From Apodemus sylvaticus (lineage: Eukaryota; Chordata; Mammalia; Rodentia; Muridae), in contig NC_067480.1 in assembly GCF_947179515.1 (NCBI RefSeq), positions 7,869,501-7,933,500 on the forward strand: a stretch of 64,000 nucleotides of DNA. The letters are read 5' to 3'. The notes below the pieces were generated by a model. That model was not told where the DNA came from, made no database searches, and was given only the letters and a program-made list of their open reading frames with translations. Each line of letters opens with the position of its first letter. Position 1 is the first letter of the stretch. A program made the translations under genes and the position numbers. Below are positions 33,319 to 44,236 of this stretch, in pieces.

Positions 33319-33492
33319 CACATGAGTGTGTGTGTTCCCTTTGGAGACCAGAAGAGCGTGTCAGGTCCTTTAACTCCTTTAGCTGGAGTTGCATGCAGAT
33401 GGGTGTGAGCTGCCTGCTGGGTGGATGCTGGGAACCTCTCAGTCCTCTGGATCAACCAGTGCTCTTAACCCCAGTCCCTCCCCACAGCCCCT
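33190..33492 (-). mobile_element. B3 SINE with internal (GT)n/(GA)n expansion
   Basis: TG-rich tail with (GA)n at 33283-33318, then GTGTGAGCTGCCTGCTGGGT, GATGCTGGGAACCTCTCAGT and CCAGTGCTCTTAACCCCAGT. It ends about 360 bp before exon 3. Confidence 0.83.
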
Positions 33493-33850
33493 AGAGAATG
33501 TTCTTATTGACACTTTATCGACAAACCACAGCTCTCGTTAGAAGTCGGCTTTCCTTTATACAACTTAGCCAGGGAGTGCAGTAGCTGGGAACGTTCAACA
33601 GAGTTACATATGGGGTATGATGAAGCAAAATATTTTCTTCATTTCAAAATAAGGTAAAAACATCTTTGTTAGATTGCATACATCCAAAGGAAATAAAAGC
33701 CTATTTGTCATTATAGTTATGTTCCTGGAAATGATGTTGTTGAATAAAAAGTATATCAGGAAAAATATTATAAATGAAAATGCTGCAGGTTATTTCTGCT
33801 CAGAGTTAGGGTCATTTGGGATTTGGCTTTAAAGTCTATCCTGTTCTTAG

Positions 33851-33950
33851 GAGCTCTGCCAGTGCCGGCCTGGAGAAGGGAACTGTCCCTGCTGTAAGGA
33901 GTGCATGCTGTGCCTCGGGGCCCTGTGGGACGAGTGCTGCGACTGCGTCG
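33851..33950 (+). CDS. Twsg1: Twsg1 exon 3 (residues 41-74, cysteine-rich N-terminal domain)
   Basis: The exon is bounded by the acceptor TTCTTAG (33850) and the donor GTCG/GTGAGT (33951), and is 100 nt long with a Gly codon split at its 3' end. It encodes the densest cysteine block, including the runs CPCC and ECCDC, with Cys43, 45, 52, 54, 55, 58, 61, 69, 70 and 72. These belong to the conserved N-terminal BMP-binding domain of twisted gastrulation proteins. The sequence at residues 51-53 is Asn-Cys-Pro. The human protein, as I remember it, has Asn-Cys-Ser there, which is an N-glycosylation sequon, so that site is absent here. Confidence 0.96.
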
Positions 33951-34251
33951 GTGAGTCCACAAGCCAGGGCAGCCTTCCGACTGCCTCTTCTAATAGAATC
34001 CTTGACTAAGTGACGTAAGCGCGCACGCAAGCACGCACTTGTGCACACACACACACACTCCTTGCAGTCCTGTGGCTGCCCTTCCTTTAGGTTGAAACTG
34101 TCCCCACACTTTTCACCGGTGGGGTACATCCTCTGAGAGGACTCCAGTTAGGAGACAGCCTTGTCTTCTGCCTCAGGTATATGTGCCTTCGTACATACTT
34201 TATCTAACAAGCTTTCTTCCCAACTCCCTACAATAAGAGTTTCTCAGCTGC

Positions 34252-34385
34252 TAGGCTGGATGGCAGAGGCCTATAATCCCAGATATTCATTAGGCTGAGG
34301 CAGGAGGATCACAAATTCAAGGCATGCATGTGCTTACAGAATGAGTTCAATGCCTACCTGACTCAAAATAAAACAAATAATTAAA
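34252..34385 (+). mobile_element. B1-related SINE (old)
   Basis: GGCCTATAATCCCAGATATT and GGCTGAGGCAGGAGGATCAC, with an A-rich tail. Of the monomeric ancestral type. Confidence 0.7.
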
Positions 34386-34413
34386 TTAACAAGAGAAAGA
34401 GAGAGAGAGAGAC

Positions 34414-34488
<75 letters not shown>

Positions 34489-34492
34489 AAAG
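34386..34492. repeat. (GA)n(GAAA)n microsatellite
   Basis: About 20 GAAA units after a short GA run, a few hundred bases downstream of exon 3. Confidence 0.97.
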
Positions 34493-34669
34493 CAGGACAG
34501 AAGGGTTCTGGGTGGGGGAGCACATACGTGCCGTGTCTGAGGCCCTACTGAGATTACACTATCTATGGAGCCGGGAGCCGAGAGGGGGAGGGAGGGGGAG
34601 GAAGAGGGGAAAGGAGGGGGAGGGAGGGACAGGGCTGCTCTCTCCTTTCCTCTTGATGTTTCTAACATT

Positions 34670-34850
34670 TTTTAAAGATTTATTTATTTATTATATGTAA
34701 GTATACTGTAGCTGTCTTCAGACACCAGAAGAGGGCATCAGATCTCTTTATGGATGGTTGTAAGCCACCATGTGGGTGCTGGGATTTGAACTCATGACCT
34801 TTGGAAGAGCAGTCAGTGCTCTTACCTGCTGAGCCATCTCTCCAGCCCCC
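34670..34850 (-). mobile_element. B2 SINE
   Basis: AAAGATTTATTTATTTATTA, GCTGTCTTCAGACACCAGAA and CTGAGCCATCTCTCCAGCCC. Confidence 0.96.
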
Positions 34851-34854
34851 TAAC

Positions 34855-34890
34855 ATTTGTTTTTGTTTTACGTGTATGGGTATGGTTGGT

Positions 34891-34937
<47 letters not shown>

Positions 34938-35070
34938 GTTGCACATTGGGTGCAAGGCCCATGGAGGCCAGCAGGGGCCGCTGGATCCCTGCAGTTGGAG
35001 ACAGTTGGAAGCTGCCCATGGTGCTGGGAATGGAGTCTATCCTCTGCACTGCTGACCCGTCCCCCACACT
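34855..35070 (-). mobile_element. B3-like SINE with (GT)n
   Basis: GT run at 34892-34934, then TGCAAGGCCCATGGAGGCCA, TGGTGCTGGGAATGGAGTCT and ACTGCTGACC. A CTCF-like motif lies at 34968-34981. Confidence 0.65.
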
Positions 35071-35334
35071 AACTTACCTCTTTGTGATTTTTACTAGAGC
35101 CTTTGCCTGTTTTCATCTTACAGTCCAACATGCTCTTTCCCTGGAGACTGCAGGTCTTATTGGTCAAAGATTCTCAACCATGTCTGCCCTCTGAAATCTG
35201 ATTATCCAAAGGTTACTAATAGACAATTGAAAACAGATAACTAGTGTTATATTAATTAGGCTACTTTGTTGCTGAAATCATCTGTTTCTAGGTCAGAAAC
35301 AAAGCCATACATACAGAGTTTTGTGTAATTGGAA

Positions 35335-35497
35335 TGCTTCCCCCCCCTCTTTGGTGTGGGTGTGTGCAAATGGAGGTCAGAGGGCAACCTCAGAAGTTGG
35401 TTTTCTTCTGCCACCTTGTGGAGTTGATGGGATCAGGCTGAGGTTCCCAGGCCTGTGACCAAGAGCCTCTATCTGCTGGGCCATTATGGCAGCCATG
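35335..35497 (-). mobile_element. B3-like SINE remnant
   Basis: GGAGGTCAGAGGGCAACCTC, TTGGTTTTCTTCTGCCACCT and ATCTGCTGGGCCATTATGGC. Confidence 0.7.
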
Positions 35498-35541
35498 CAG
35501 GCTTGCCATCGAATCTAAATAGGATTCCCAGAACCCTGAAT

Positions 35542-35636
35542 GTGTGTTAGCTGTGTGAACATGTGTTAGTTGTGTGAACGTGTGTTAGCTGTGTGAACGT
35601 GTGTTAGCTGTGTGAACATGTGTTAGCTGTGTGTGT
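35542..35636. repeat. 19-bp x 5 tandem repeat
   Basis: GTGTTAGCTGTGTGAACGT recurs five times with one or two differences per unit. Confidence 0.93.
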
Positions 35637-35828
35637 CAGACTCAGTGGCCTGTGCCGTCTCACCGGCCTTGTACTGCTCTTTTAAGCTAATAGGCAACAG
35701 AACTATTTGGGCCTGAAGCGGCGCATATCACATAGCTGCAATCACAGCTGTTGGGAGGCAGAGCTGGGCTGCAGTAAACCTGACCCCTAGAGACCAAATA
35801 TATAAACCAACCATTCAAAGAGATATGG

Positions 35829-36022
35829 AGGGGTTGGAGAGATGTTCCAGTAGTTAAGAGCACTGACTGCTTTTCCAGAAGATCCTGGTTCAGTTTCCAG
35901 CACTCACATGAAAGCTTACAACTGTCTGTATTCCAGTTCCAAGTGATTTGGCACCCCCACACAGACATGCATGCAGGTAAAACACCAATGTACATACAAT
36001 AAAATATTAAGCATTAAAAAAG
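35829..36022 (+). mobile_element. B2/B3-group SINE
   Basis: GGGGTTGGAGAGATGTTCCA, TACAACTGTCTGTATTCCAG and AAACACCAATGTACATACAA. Confidence 0.88.
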
Positions 36023-36367
36023 GATATAATGAGTTTGACTTTTAGAAAGAGCTACTAAAACCAGGCATGGTTATAAGTGTGCATGAGTGTGGATGCTTGT
36101 GGATGCTTGTGGATGAAGAAGTCAGAAGCAGAATTGGGAGAGAAGGAAGACCTTAAAGGACGTGAGAAATGGAGCCGGTACTGGAGAGTATGAATAGAGA
36201 AGCCAAGAGGCTGTCTGAGGGAAGACAGAGAATGTGTTGGAGCAGGGGCTGCTGGGAGAGGCATGGGAAGAGGAATAGATGAGAACAGCATGTGATTCTC
36301 CTCTCTCTCTCTTTCTCCCCCTCTCTCTTCCCACCTCTACCCCCCCTCAAACACACACACACACAGA
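36023..36367. other. Unassigned, ending in (CT)n and (CA)n
   Basis: No repeat recognised until the CT-rich 36297-36340 and the CA run at 36352-36365. Confidence 0.5.
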
Positions 36368-36534
36368 GTCTTAGCTATTTTTTTATTGCTGTGACAAAAC
36401 ACCATTATCAAGTCAATTTATAAAAGGAAGCGTTTAATTTGGAGGCTCACAGTTCCAGAGGGTTAAAGGTCAGAGCCATCATGGTGGAGGAGCATGGCGG
36501 CACTGTGACCATAGCCAAGAACTTACGTCTTATC
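36368..36534 (-). mobile_element. Older MaLR-type LTR, first half (split by a later insertion)
   Basis: GTCTTAGCTATTTTTTTATT, GCTGTGACAAAACACCATTA and CATCATGGTGGAGGAGCATG. The element breaks off at TTATC (36530-36534) and resumes at TTATCCACAAATAGGAGG (41463). Confidence 0.8.
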
Positions 36535-36940
36535 TGAATGAAAGATAAAAAGAGGATATAACTACTCCTAAAATATGAAACCGTTTACTGTAGCTATAAG
36601 GAAGAAAGCAGGCAGCGGGGAGAATCTAGGCGGAACATGACCAGCTGACTAAACAGGCCCATGAGGGGAAGGAAGAACAAGAAAGCCACCAACCAGAAGA
36701 GGTGGCCGGAGCCAAGAGGCTAAGAGCCCTGTATTGCCAAGATGGCTGAGTCACATAGGATCAGGCTGGGGGAAGGGAAGAGGAAGCTCAGCCCCTGAGA
36801 GGGAAAGGTTTAAGTAAGGTGAGGAGTTCTGGGAGGAGTCAACAGGGGCTGAGGGATGCTGGGAGAACTGGCCCGTGTCTGTCTTGATATGTTAATAGGC
36901 ACCTCAGTTAGCCATTTGTCCCAAGTTTCTGAGACATAAC
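36535..36940. repeat. Left LTR of the nested element
   Basis: It starts TGAATGAAAGATAAAAAGAG. It contains CAAGATGGCTGAGTCA (YY1-like core with an AP-1 site) at 36738-36753. The right edge is approximate, by alignment to the right LTR. Confidence 0.7.
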
Positions 36941-38604
36941 CTTCTAGCCTTTTGTTGATGTTAAAGGAATGATGTAATCTCTTCTAGAACTACTTCCTGC
37001 TAAAACTGGGGTGATCTGGGAAGGCTGGAATGTCGCACAAAGCTGAGAAGGGAGACAGGTGTATTGTAGACTGGGTGGTAGCTGTTTTGCTCTCTGCCCA
37101 GGTTCTGTGGAACCACTTGGGACTAGTGAGATGCTGACAGCTCTGGAGGCCTCTGGGATATAGGCTTCAGGGAACACCAGCAGTGGCCGTTGAAGGCGGT
37201 TTGGGAGCATACATGCAGTTGATTGGCAATCTGCTGGGACAGATACAAACTAACAACAGAAGGTAAAGTTAGGGTAAAACTTCTGTCTTGGGTGTACATT
37301 TGGCACATCCCAAGACCAGGGGAAGGGGTTGCCCACCTTAGCTTGGTTGACAAGAGTACTTATCTCGAGTCCATTTGACCTGTAATAGGTGGATCCAAGT
37401 CTCATGACTCCCTGACAAGAATTTTATAAGTTTAGAAAAAGATAAAAGTTTTAGGTATATTAACATTAGCACCATTTGCATCTATACTGAATCCACTCTG
37501 TAGAGAAAGCAGTCCACTCCTGCCTCTGAGTCACAGTAAAGCCTTAGGGACCCAAAAATGAGTGGAGTTTAAGTGACATCCAGAGGGCCGGATGTGTAGA
37601 TCGGACAGAGCTGATTTCCAAAGGAGAAGCACTCTTTCTCTATACTTAGAAGACTACCAGGGCTAGATTAAAAGTTTATCAGAACTCCATTGATTAATGT
37701 TAAAACCCTGATCTCTCCAAGTCTAACAATGGCATAGAGAGAGAATGAAATCTGACTTTATCTCTTTCAGAGTGAGGTCTGCCAGCAAAGTAGCTAGTGT
37801 CAGCCTCTCTCCGCAGGAGACCTAGCAGCTCTAGGACAAGAGTCCTGAGGCCTGATTTCAATGAACTGACCAGGCAGCTGCAGTCTTGGGTAAAGAGCTG
37901 GTCTGACTGCTGCTGTTTAACCAGCAAACCTACTCAGCCTAGCCAGCAGCGTCCTTGGAGAGCAGAGGCTAAGCCTCGGCAGGTGGTATAATCCAGATGA
38001 CCTGTGCATCAGTTAAAGCACCAGGCTGACTGCTACCTGGGCAGTTACCGTAGGCTCCCATGGTCTGGGTGGCTTCACTGGGGGCAGTGGTCTGTCTTTG
38101 GCTATCAAACATGGCAGCATTAAATCATTAGCTGCAGCACTGAGCAGCACCAGTCTTTGGCTGCCAGGCCCAGAGTGTCTGAGAGGTTTTCCTGTGGATG
38201 AGGATTTAGGGGAACTACCTCACTCTGACCAGGCAGAGGACAGCAGACAGTCAACCCTCAGGGCTGAGCCCTGGCGGCAGGTGAGGCATGGGAACTTTTC
38301 CCAATGCTTACTTAGCCTTTCCACCATCTAGGTGGATTTGTTGGCTCCCATCTGTCTTCCTCCGAGACCTCACAGGCGCTGCTGCTTGGAGCTCGCAGTC
38401 CATTAAACATCTTAGATGCCGTATCCACCAGATCTCTCAAGAGTTTGAGGAAGGTGATCTATTAAGTATACCAGAGTTAAATAAACTTTACTTGTCTTTA
38501 GTTACTTCTTAAAGCAAGTAACTTTTTTCAAGGCTTAACTTGAAAGCACATACAGGGGACTAGAGAGGACTCGTCCTTGTGAATGACTCACAGTTGTACT
38601 TAGC

Positions 38605-38800
38605 ATGGGGTCTTACTGCTGTGAACACACACCATGGCCAAGGCTGGCTCCCACAGGGTTAGGAGGAAGGTCGGTCTCATTGCCCATCCCCCCCAGTGAC
38701 ACACTTTCTCCAACAAGCCCACGCCTGCCTATTCCAACAAGGCCACACCTCCTAATCATGCCAGTCCCTGCGCCAAGCATATGGAAGCCACCACACGTGG
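38605..38800 (-). mobile_element. MT-type LTR, internally deleted
   Basis: GGTCTTACTGCTGTGAACAC at one end and AACAAGGCCACACCTCCTAA near the other, with the middle of the LTR missing. Inverted with respect to the copy at 39139. Confidence 0.8.
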
Positions 38801-39138
38801 CTGGCTATGCACATAGCTCTGAGAGTATTGAAGAGCATGGGTCCTTTACGAGGTCGGTAAGTTAACTGGTCATTAACTTACATGTCATAATTATCTTTAA
38901 CAGTTTACAAGTTAGTGGCTTTTATAAGATTAGGATTTTACAGCTTTATCCCTACTAAGTTTAAGCCTTAAAAATTGCATGAAAGATTTAATTGAAGATC
39001 CTTTAGAACCAAAATAAGACTTTAAACTATAAATTCAGTTCATAAAGATTGGGGACTTAATTCCTTTATAGTGAGCACATCATTATAGGATATCAGAACT
39101 TTTTATATGACTCAGTTTAAACAAGAGTTGAATCCAAG

Positions 39139-39422
39139 TCTTATGGTTTGTATATGCTCAGCCCAGGGAGTGGTACTATTAGAAGGCGTGTCACTGTGGG
39201 TGTGAGCTATAAGACCCTCATCCTAGCTGCCTGGAAGTCAGTCTTCCACAAGCAGCCTTCGCATGAAGATGTAGAGCTCTCAGCCTGTACCATGCCTGCC
39301 TGGACGCTGCCACCTTGATGATAATGGACTGGACATCTGGACCTGTAAGCCAGCCCCAAGTAAATGTTGTTCTTTATAAGACTTGCCTTGGTCTGTTCAC
39401 AGCAGTAAAACCCTAAGACACC
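39139..39422 (+). mobile_element. MT-type MaLR solo LTR
   Basis: ATGGTTTGTATATGCTCAGC, CCTAGCTGCCTGGAAGTCAG, GCCAGCCCCAAGTAAATGTT and the end ACCCTAAGACA. Near full length. Confidence 0.9.
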
Positions 39423-39616
39423 AATTTAAATTCACAATATATCCTAAACAAAAGTTATATCACATATATAGTTATGTTGTAGAAATTAAAATTATCCATG
39501 TATAGGTTAACTATAAGCCTTTTGTTAAAAGGTTTAAGCCAAATTTTGCTACAGATTTTTTATTAAACCCAATAAATTTTCAAATCCTGAGATTAAAGAC
39601 TGTTTACACAATAGTC

Positions 39617-39813
39617 TTTTTTTCCTTTAAAGATTTATTTATTTATTTATTATATATAAGTACACTGTAGCTGTCTTCAGACGCCCCAGAAGAGGGCATC
39701 AGATCCCAGGAACCACAAGGTTGTGAGCCACTATGTGGTTGCTGGGATTTGAACTCAAGACCTTTAGAAGAGCAACCAGTGCTCTTAACCGCTGAGCCAG
39801 CTCCCTAGCCCCT
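39617..39813 (-). mobile_element. B2 SINE
   Basis: AAAGATTTATTTATTTATTT, CTGTAGCTGTCTTCAGACGC and CTTAACCGCTGAGCCAGCTC. Confidence 0.95.
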
Positions 39814-41133
39814 ACACAATAGTCTTAAAAGATTTCTTGAGAACAAAGTGTAGAGAAATCATACTGTAACTTTAATTTTTTTAAACTTTATTTTTAATGA
39901 TGGTTCTTAAATGCTTTAACCTCCCTGTTAACCCAAGGAGTAGTGGAAAAAAAGGATACTGGGAAGTGGGCCTGTTTAGAAAGGTGTTTTGGAGCAATTC
40001 CCACTTGTGTTGTCTAGAAATCAACAGTTTAGTTCACAGGTGAGCAGGCAGAAACAGCTTGATCCACACACAAACACCTCACGAATACACCAGCAGTCCA
40101 GCTTGATAGTCAGGATAGCAACAGCAGTGACACAGCCTAACTGACAGCCAGGCTTCAGACATGGTGCATCTCCACAGGGGGACCCGAAGGGACACCAGGA
40201 GTTCTTGGCTGGGCCTCTCTCAGGAAAGCGAAGATGTGAGACCCACAAGCGTTGCACAGCTGGCTGTACCAGCAAGCTAAACTCTGTCTCCATGAGTCCT
40301 ATTTACACCCTCCAGACATCACATGTCCTTTTCCATGCTTGCTTTAGCAGAGCTTCCTCTCTCCTGTGTCCATTCCTTCACATGTCTGCCTCACAAACAC
40401 CATCCAACTGACCTTCCAAAGAACCCTCAAGTTTCCACTTCATCATAGAGATAAAAGATTTTCAAGAATGGAAACTTGAAAAACCTTAGAGATAAGAGAC
40501 TTTGGGATCATTTGCTTGTGTGGTGGCAGAAGTTGTTACAGTCTTTGAGAATTTGGAACTCAAGTGTGCATTAGCCATTGTGCTGTGTACTGGGGCAAAG
40601 CTGTTACAGTAAGACTAGTAAGATCTCTGGGTCCGTGGAAGAAATGGAATCTAAGGAGGAAAGGAGAAAGGGTCTCAAGACGCACTTCATGCCACAGGGA
40701 AGGTTCCAGTAAGCTCCAGGAGAGCTGAGACAGCAGTGCAGCCATGAAGGACAAGAAGAAACCTACAGGAGCCCCACGCGAGGCAGGGATCCAGTGTCTT
40801 AGAGACTGGAGGAGGGCACAGAGAAGCTGCAGGCTTAGTAAACAGAGAGTTGCCTGTGGTGGGGCCCCAGAGTGCATAGTAGGGAGATTCCCTCAGGGCA
40901 GGAGGCCTGGAAGGTGTGGCAGACTCCAGGAGGCCACAGAGAAGACACAAGTAACCAAGGAGAGATGGTTGGTTAAGAGCTGATGGGGGAAAAGCAGTGA
41001 AGAGGTGAACTCTAGATTTAGAATCAAGTATGATGGGAGCAGCAGGGACAAGTGTCCCACACAGACCTCAGGAGAGTCAGGTTGGCAGCTTGGTTGGAGA
41101 GGCCTAGTCCCAGTCTGTGGCTTTGGTACCAGA

Positions 41134-41462
41134 TGAATGGGGAAAAAAAAAAAAAGAGGGAGCTCCTCCCAAAGTGTGAAGGAGATTCTTATTGTGGATG
41201 GAAGGGGGAAGCAAGCAGAGGGAGAGTCCAGCCTCAACATGGCCAGCTGACTAAACTAGATCAGGAAAGAAGAGGGGGGGCCCAGGCCAAGAGGCCAGCA
41301 TAACCAAAATGGCTGCCTTAAAATGGGGGGGGGGGGGGAAGGAAGGGAAGCCCAGTCCCTGGGAGGAGCTGCAGGTCCTGAGGGATGCTGGGAGACCCAA
41401 CAGGCATCCATTTTGATGTTAATAGGCACCTCTGCGACTTTCTGAGTTCTTGAGACTTAATA
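41134..41462. repeat. Right LTR of the nested element
   Basis: It starts TGAATGGGG, then an A13 run. It contains ACCAAAATGGCTGCC (YY1-like) at 41303-41317 and a G12 run. It is shorter than the left LTR by small deletions. Confidence 0.7.
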
Positions 41463-41582
41463 TTATCCACAAATAGGAGGCAGAGCACGAGGTGGTGATG
41501 GTGTGAGAGTTTTGAACCTCAAAGCCCACTCGCTCCCAGTGACACCTCCTCCAGCAAGGTCACAGCTCCTAATCCTTCCCAT
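41463..41582 (-). mobile_element. Older MaLR-type LTR, second half
   Basis: TTATCCACAAATAGGAGGCA, ACCTCAAAGCCCACTCGCTC and AGCTCCTAATCCTTCC continue the LTR broken at 36534. Confidence 0.8.
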
Positions 41583-41962
41583 CTTACTGAGGGTTTCTGT
41601 TGCTGTGAAGAGACCAAGACCACAGCAGCATTTGTAAAGAAAGCCATTTTCTTGGGGCTGGCTTATAGTTGCCAAGGGTTAGTCCTTGGGACTAGTTAGT
41701 TGCCAAGGGTTACTGTCATGGCAGGAAACATGGTGGCATGCCGGCAGGCGTGCTGCTGGAGAAGAAGTAGAAAGTTCTACATCTTTATCCACACCAGTAG
41801 CAGAAGTGAAAGTGACACTAGGTAGAGCTTAAGCAACTGAGACCTCAAAGCCCACCTCAAAGTGATATACTCTTCCTCTAGCAAGGCCACACCTCCTAAT
41901 AGTGCCACTCCCTATGTGTCAAACATTCAAACACATGAGTCTTCAAAAGCCAATCCCATTAA
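41583..41962 (-). mobile_element. MT-type MaLR solo LTR
   Basis: TTACTGAGGGTTTCTGTTGC, TGAAGAGACCAAGACC, AGGCCACACCTCCTAATAGT and AACATTCAAACACATGAGTC. It abuts the older LTR half. Confidence 0.85.
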
Positions 41963-41967
41963 AACCA

Positions 41968-42022
41968 ACACACATACACACACACACACACACACCACAC
42001 ACACACACACACAAACCACACA
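41968..42022. repeat. (CA)n microsatellite
   Basis: A CA run with CC interruptions. Confidence 0.96.
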
Positions 42023-42244
42023 CACGGAGAATGGGAGGGGGGAGAGAGAGATGATACTGTGATGACAGGTATTATTTTGTATGCTGACTAAAAAAGTTAA
42101 TTTCTGACGCCAAGCCCTTGTCATGAATTCTTTCCTTTACTTTTCAGGAACCCTGTGCAGTGTTACTGTACAGGCATGTTAGTAACTGGTTTTCTTGACT
42201 GGATTGACTGTGACAGAGTGAGAAAGAGAGTGTTAACCACAGAC

Positions 42245-42421
42245 TCAGGTGTACATCTGTGCCACACATATGCCCAGTGCCCACACAAGTCGGAAGAGGA
42301 TGTTGCATACCTGGGACAGGAGTTGCAGATGGTTATGAGCTACCACGTGGGTGCTAGGAGTCAAACCCAGGTCCATTGGAAAAGCAGCCAATGCTCCTAG
42401 CCACAGAGCCATCTCTCCAGG
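42245..42421 (-). mobile_element. B3 SINE
   Basis: GGACAGGAGTTGCAGATGGT, CCACGTGGGTGCTAGGAGTC and CACAGAGCCATCTCTCCAGG. Confidence 0.85.
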
Positions 42422-43059
42422 ACACTGTAATGTTCTTAGATGTATCGCTATGCTATATAAGAAACTACAACCAAATATCTAGAAAAGATAGAAGGAGTGT
42501 TTAATGAAATGTTCATCTCTTAAGTAAATATGTCTTCCAGCTCATTGTGATAGCTTACATTTACCTATCATCTACCCTTGCACGAAAGATACTAGTAAAA
42601 TCAAATGAAAAGATGTAATGGAAACGCTGAAACAATAAAGAGAAATAAAAGATGGAAGCTTAATTGGGTTTTTGTTAGCTATCTAAAGGGAAAGAGAGAT
42701 TATCACTAACTATTTTATAAACAGATTGGAACAAATTCTAATAGTTTCCATTAAAAGCGATTATGTTGGAATAGTCCCATGTAAACCCTTAGAGGCTCTA
42801 TAGAGTCAGTGTAATCGGTGCCTCGGAGAAACTCTAGACGAGGGTCAAAATTAGGCCTTCATCATGCAGGCACTACAGAGAGTGAAGACTGTCCCCAGTC
42901 TAAGGACTGCACACAAAGGAATACAGTGGGCCAGCAACCTGGAGGGTGAGTATCTGTACTATAGAAAACAGTTACAGAAAATGTTCATTTCAATATGAGT
43001 AGATAAATATTAATTAAAAGGGATCTATATTGAATATTGAAATTAATACCAATTTGGGG
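42422..43059. other. Unassigned intron 3 sequence
   Basis: No repeat recognised. Confidence 0.5.
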
Positions 43060-43292
43060 GACTGGAGACATGGCTCAGTGGTTAAGAGTACTGGCTTCAC
43101 TTTGAGGACCCAGGGTCAGTTCTTACACCCACATGGTGGCTCACACTGCTGTCTCTAACTCTAGTTGCAGGGGATCCAGTGCCCTCTTCAGGCCTCCACA
43201 GGCACTGCATGCACACAGTACATAGATGTCACAGATATGAATGCAGGTAAAACACCCAGACACATACAATGACAAAATAAATATGAATTAGA
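43060..43292 (+). mobile_element. B3 SINE
   Basis: GGACTGGAGACATGGCTCAG, AGTTGCAGGGGATCCAGTGC and AGGTAAAACACCCAGACACA. Confidence 0.88.
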
Positions 43293-43376
43293 ATGTTTTG
43301 CACTATAGAACAAACAGATGGAAAACACAGGATACTCAAGAAGAGAAAGATTTAAAATAGAGGAGGGGGGAAGTCA

Positions 43377-43519
43377 GCCAGGTGTGGTTGAAGCACACCT
43401 TTAATCCCAGCACTCAGGAGGCAATTAGGCAGATCTGTCTGGGTTCAAGGCTAGCGTGGTCTACAAAGCCAGGTCCAGGACACCCAGGACTGTTATACAG
43501 AGAAAACTGTCTCTAAATA

Positions 43520-43571
<52 letters not shown>

Positions 43572-43572
43572 A
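43377..43572 (+). mobile_element. B1 SINE with (AAAT)n tail
   Basis: CACACCTTTAATCCCAGCAC and GCTAGCGTGGTCTACAAAGC, then about 14 AAAT units. Confidence 0.92.
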
Positions 43573-44097
43573 AAATTTAAAAGTCAAAAAATAATAGAAG
43601 AAAATGTCCCAGTTTTGGAGTGAGAGGTTCTTCAAGTTGAAAGACTCCACAGAGTACTAAGCGATTTTTAAGAAAGACTTACCTATAGATAATCCTTTAT
43701 AAACATGTATAAAAAAGTTATGATTCTAGAAGATTTTAGAAAAAAATAATACCTGGGTGTGATGATGTAGTCAGCCTGGAAGGCTGAGGCGGGAACCTGT
43801 GCTTTCACAGTCAGAAACTAGTGTTCGGGGAGGGCATGCAGGCGGGTAGAGAAGGCAGGCAGTGCAGGGCCCAGGGACACAGCTCACCCCGCCCTCAGCA
43901 GCCACTGGCTCACTTAGCTCTTGTTTGTAGCTGGGTAAGAACTAAGCTTTCTTCTCACCATATAGTAAGTGGGCAAAGAGTGGAGTTCCACCATGAGATT
44001 TTCATAGATGGTTGCAGAGTGCTATTACCATAGTTACCACCTCTGCATGCTGTCCTGCCCTCCCCACTTATACTGGTCCTCTCCTGACTGTGCCCCT
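43573..44097. other. Unassigned intron 3 sequence
   Basis: No repeat recognised. Confidence 0.5.
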
Positions 44098-44236
44098 TAA
44101 TAGACAGGATCTCACTGTGTAGCCCACAATGACCTGGAAGTCGCCGTGTAGATCAGGCTGCCTTGGAATTCACAGAGATCCACCTGCCTCTGCCTCTGGA
44201 TGCTGAGATCAAAGGTGTGCATTAGCACACCCAGCC
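44098..44236 (-). mobile_element. B1 SINE (old)
   Basis: GACAGGATCTCACTGTGTAG, CCACCTGCCTCTGCCTCTGG and TTAGCACACCCAGC. Confidence 0.88.

Larger units (their letters stand above)
36941..41133. other. Interior of the nested LTR element
   Basis: Open frames are short and resemble no retroviral protein. Later insertions are two MT LTR copies (38605-38800 and 39139-39422) and a B2 (39617-39813). The rest is unassigned. Confidence 0.5.
36535..41462. mobile_element. LTR retroelement, 4.9 kb, nested in an older LTR; unclassified
   Basis: Two related direct repeats, 36535-about 36940 and 41134-41462, flank about 4.2 kb. Both begin TGAATG and share CCAGCTGACTAAAC, GAGGGATGCTGGGAGA and GTTAATAGGCACCTC. 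The whole is flanked by TTATC on both sides, and the older LTR reads on smoothly across the gap. The 5-bp duplication is what class III (ERVL-like) elements make. No gag, protease, polymerase or envelope resemblance is visible, and I cannot find a clear primer-binding site or polypurine tract, so it is non-autonomous or badly decayed. The two LTRs are clearly diverged, so it is old. Confidence 0.75.

Noticed and set aside
36941..41133. Retroviral gag-pol within the nested element
   Set aside because: No protease, reverse transcriptase or integrase motif is seen in any frame, and the longest frames are about 115 codons.
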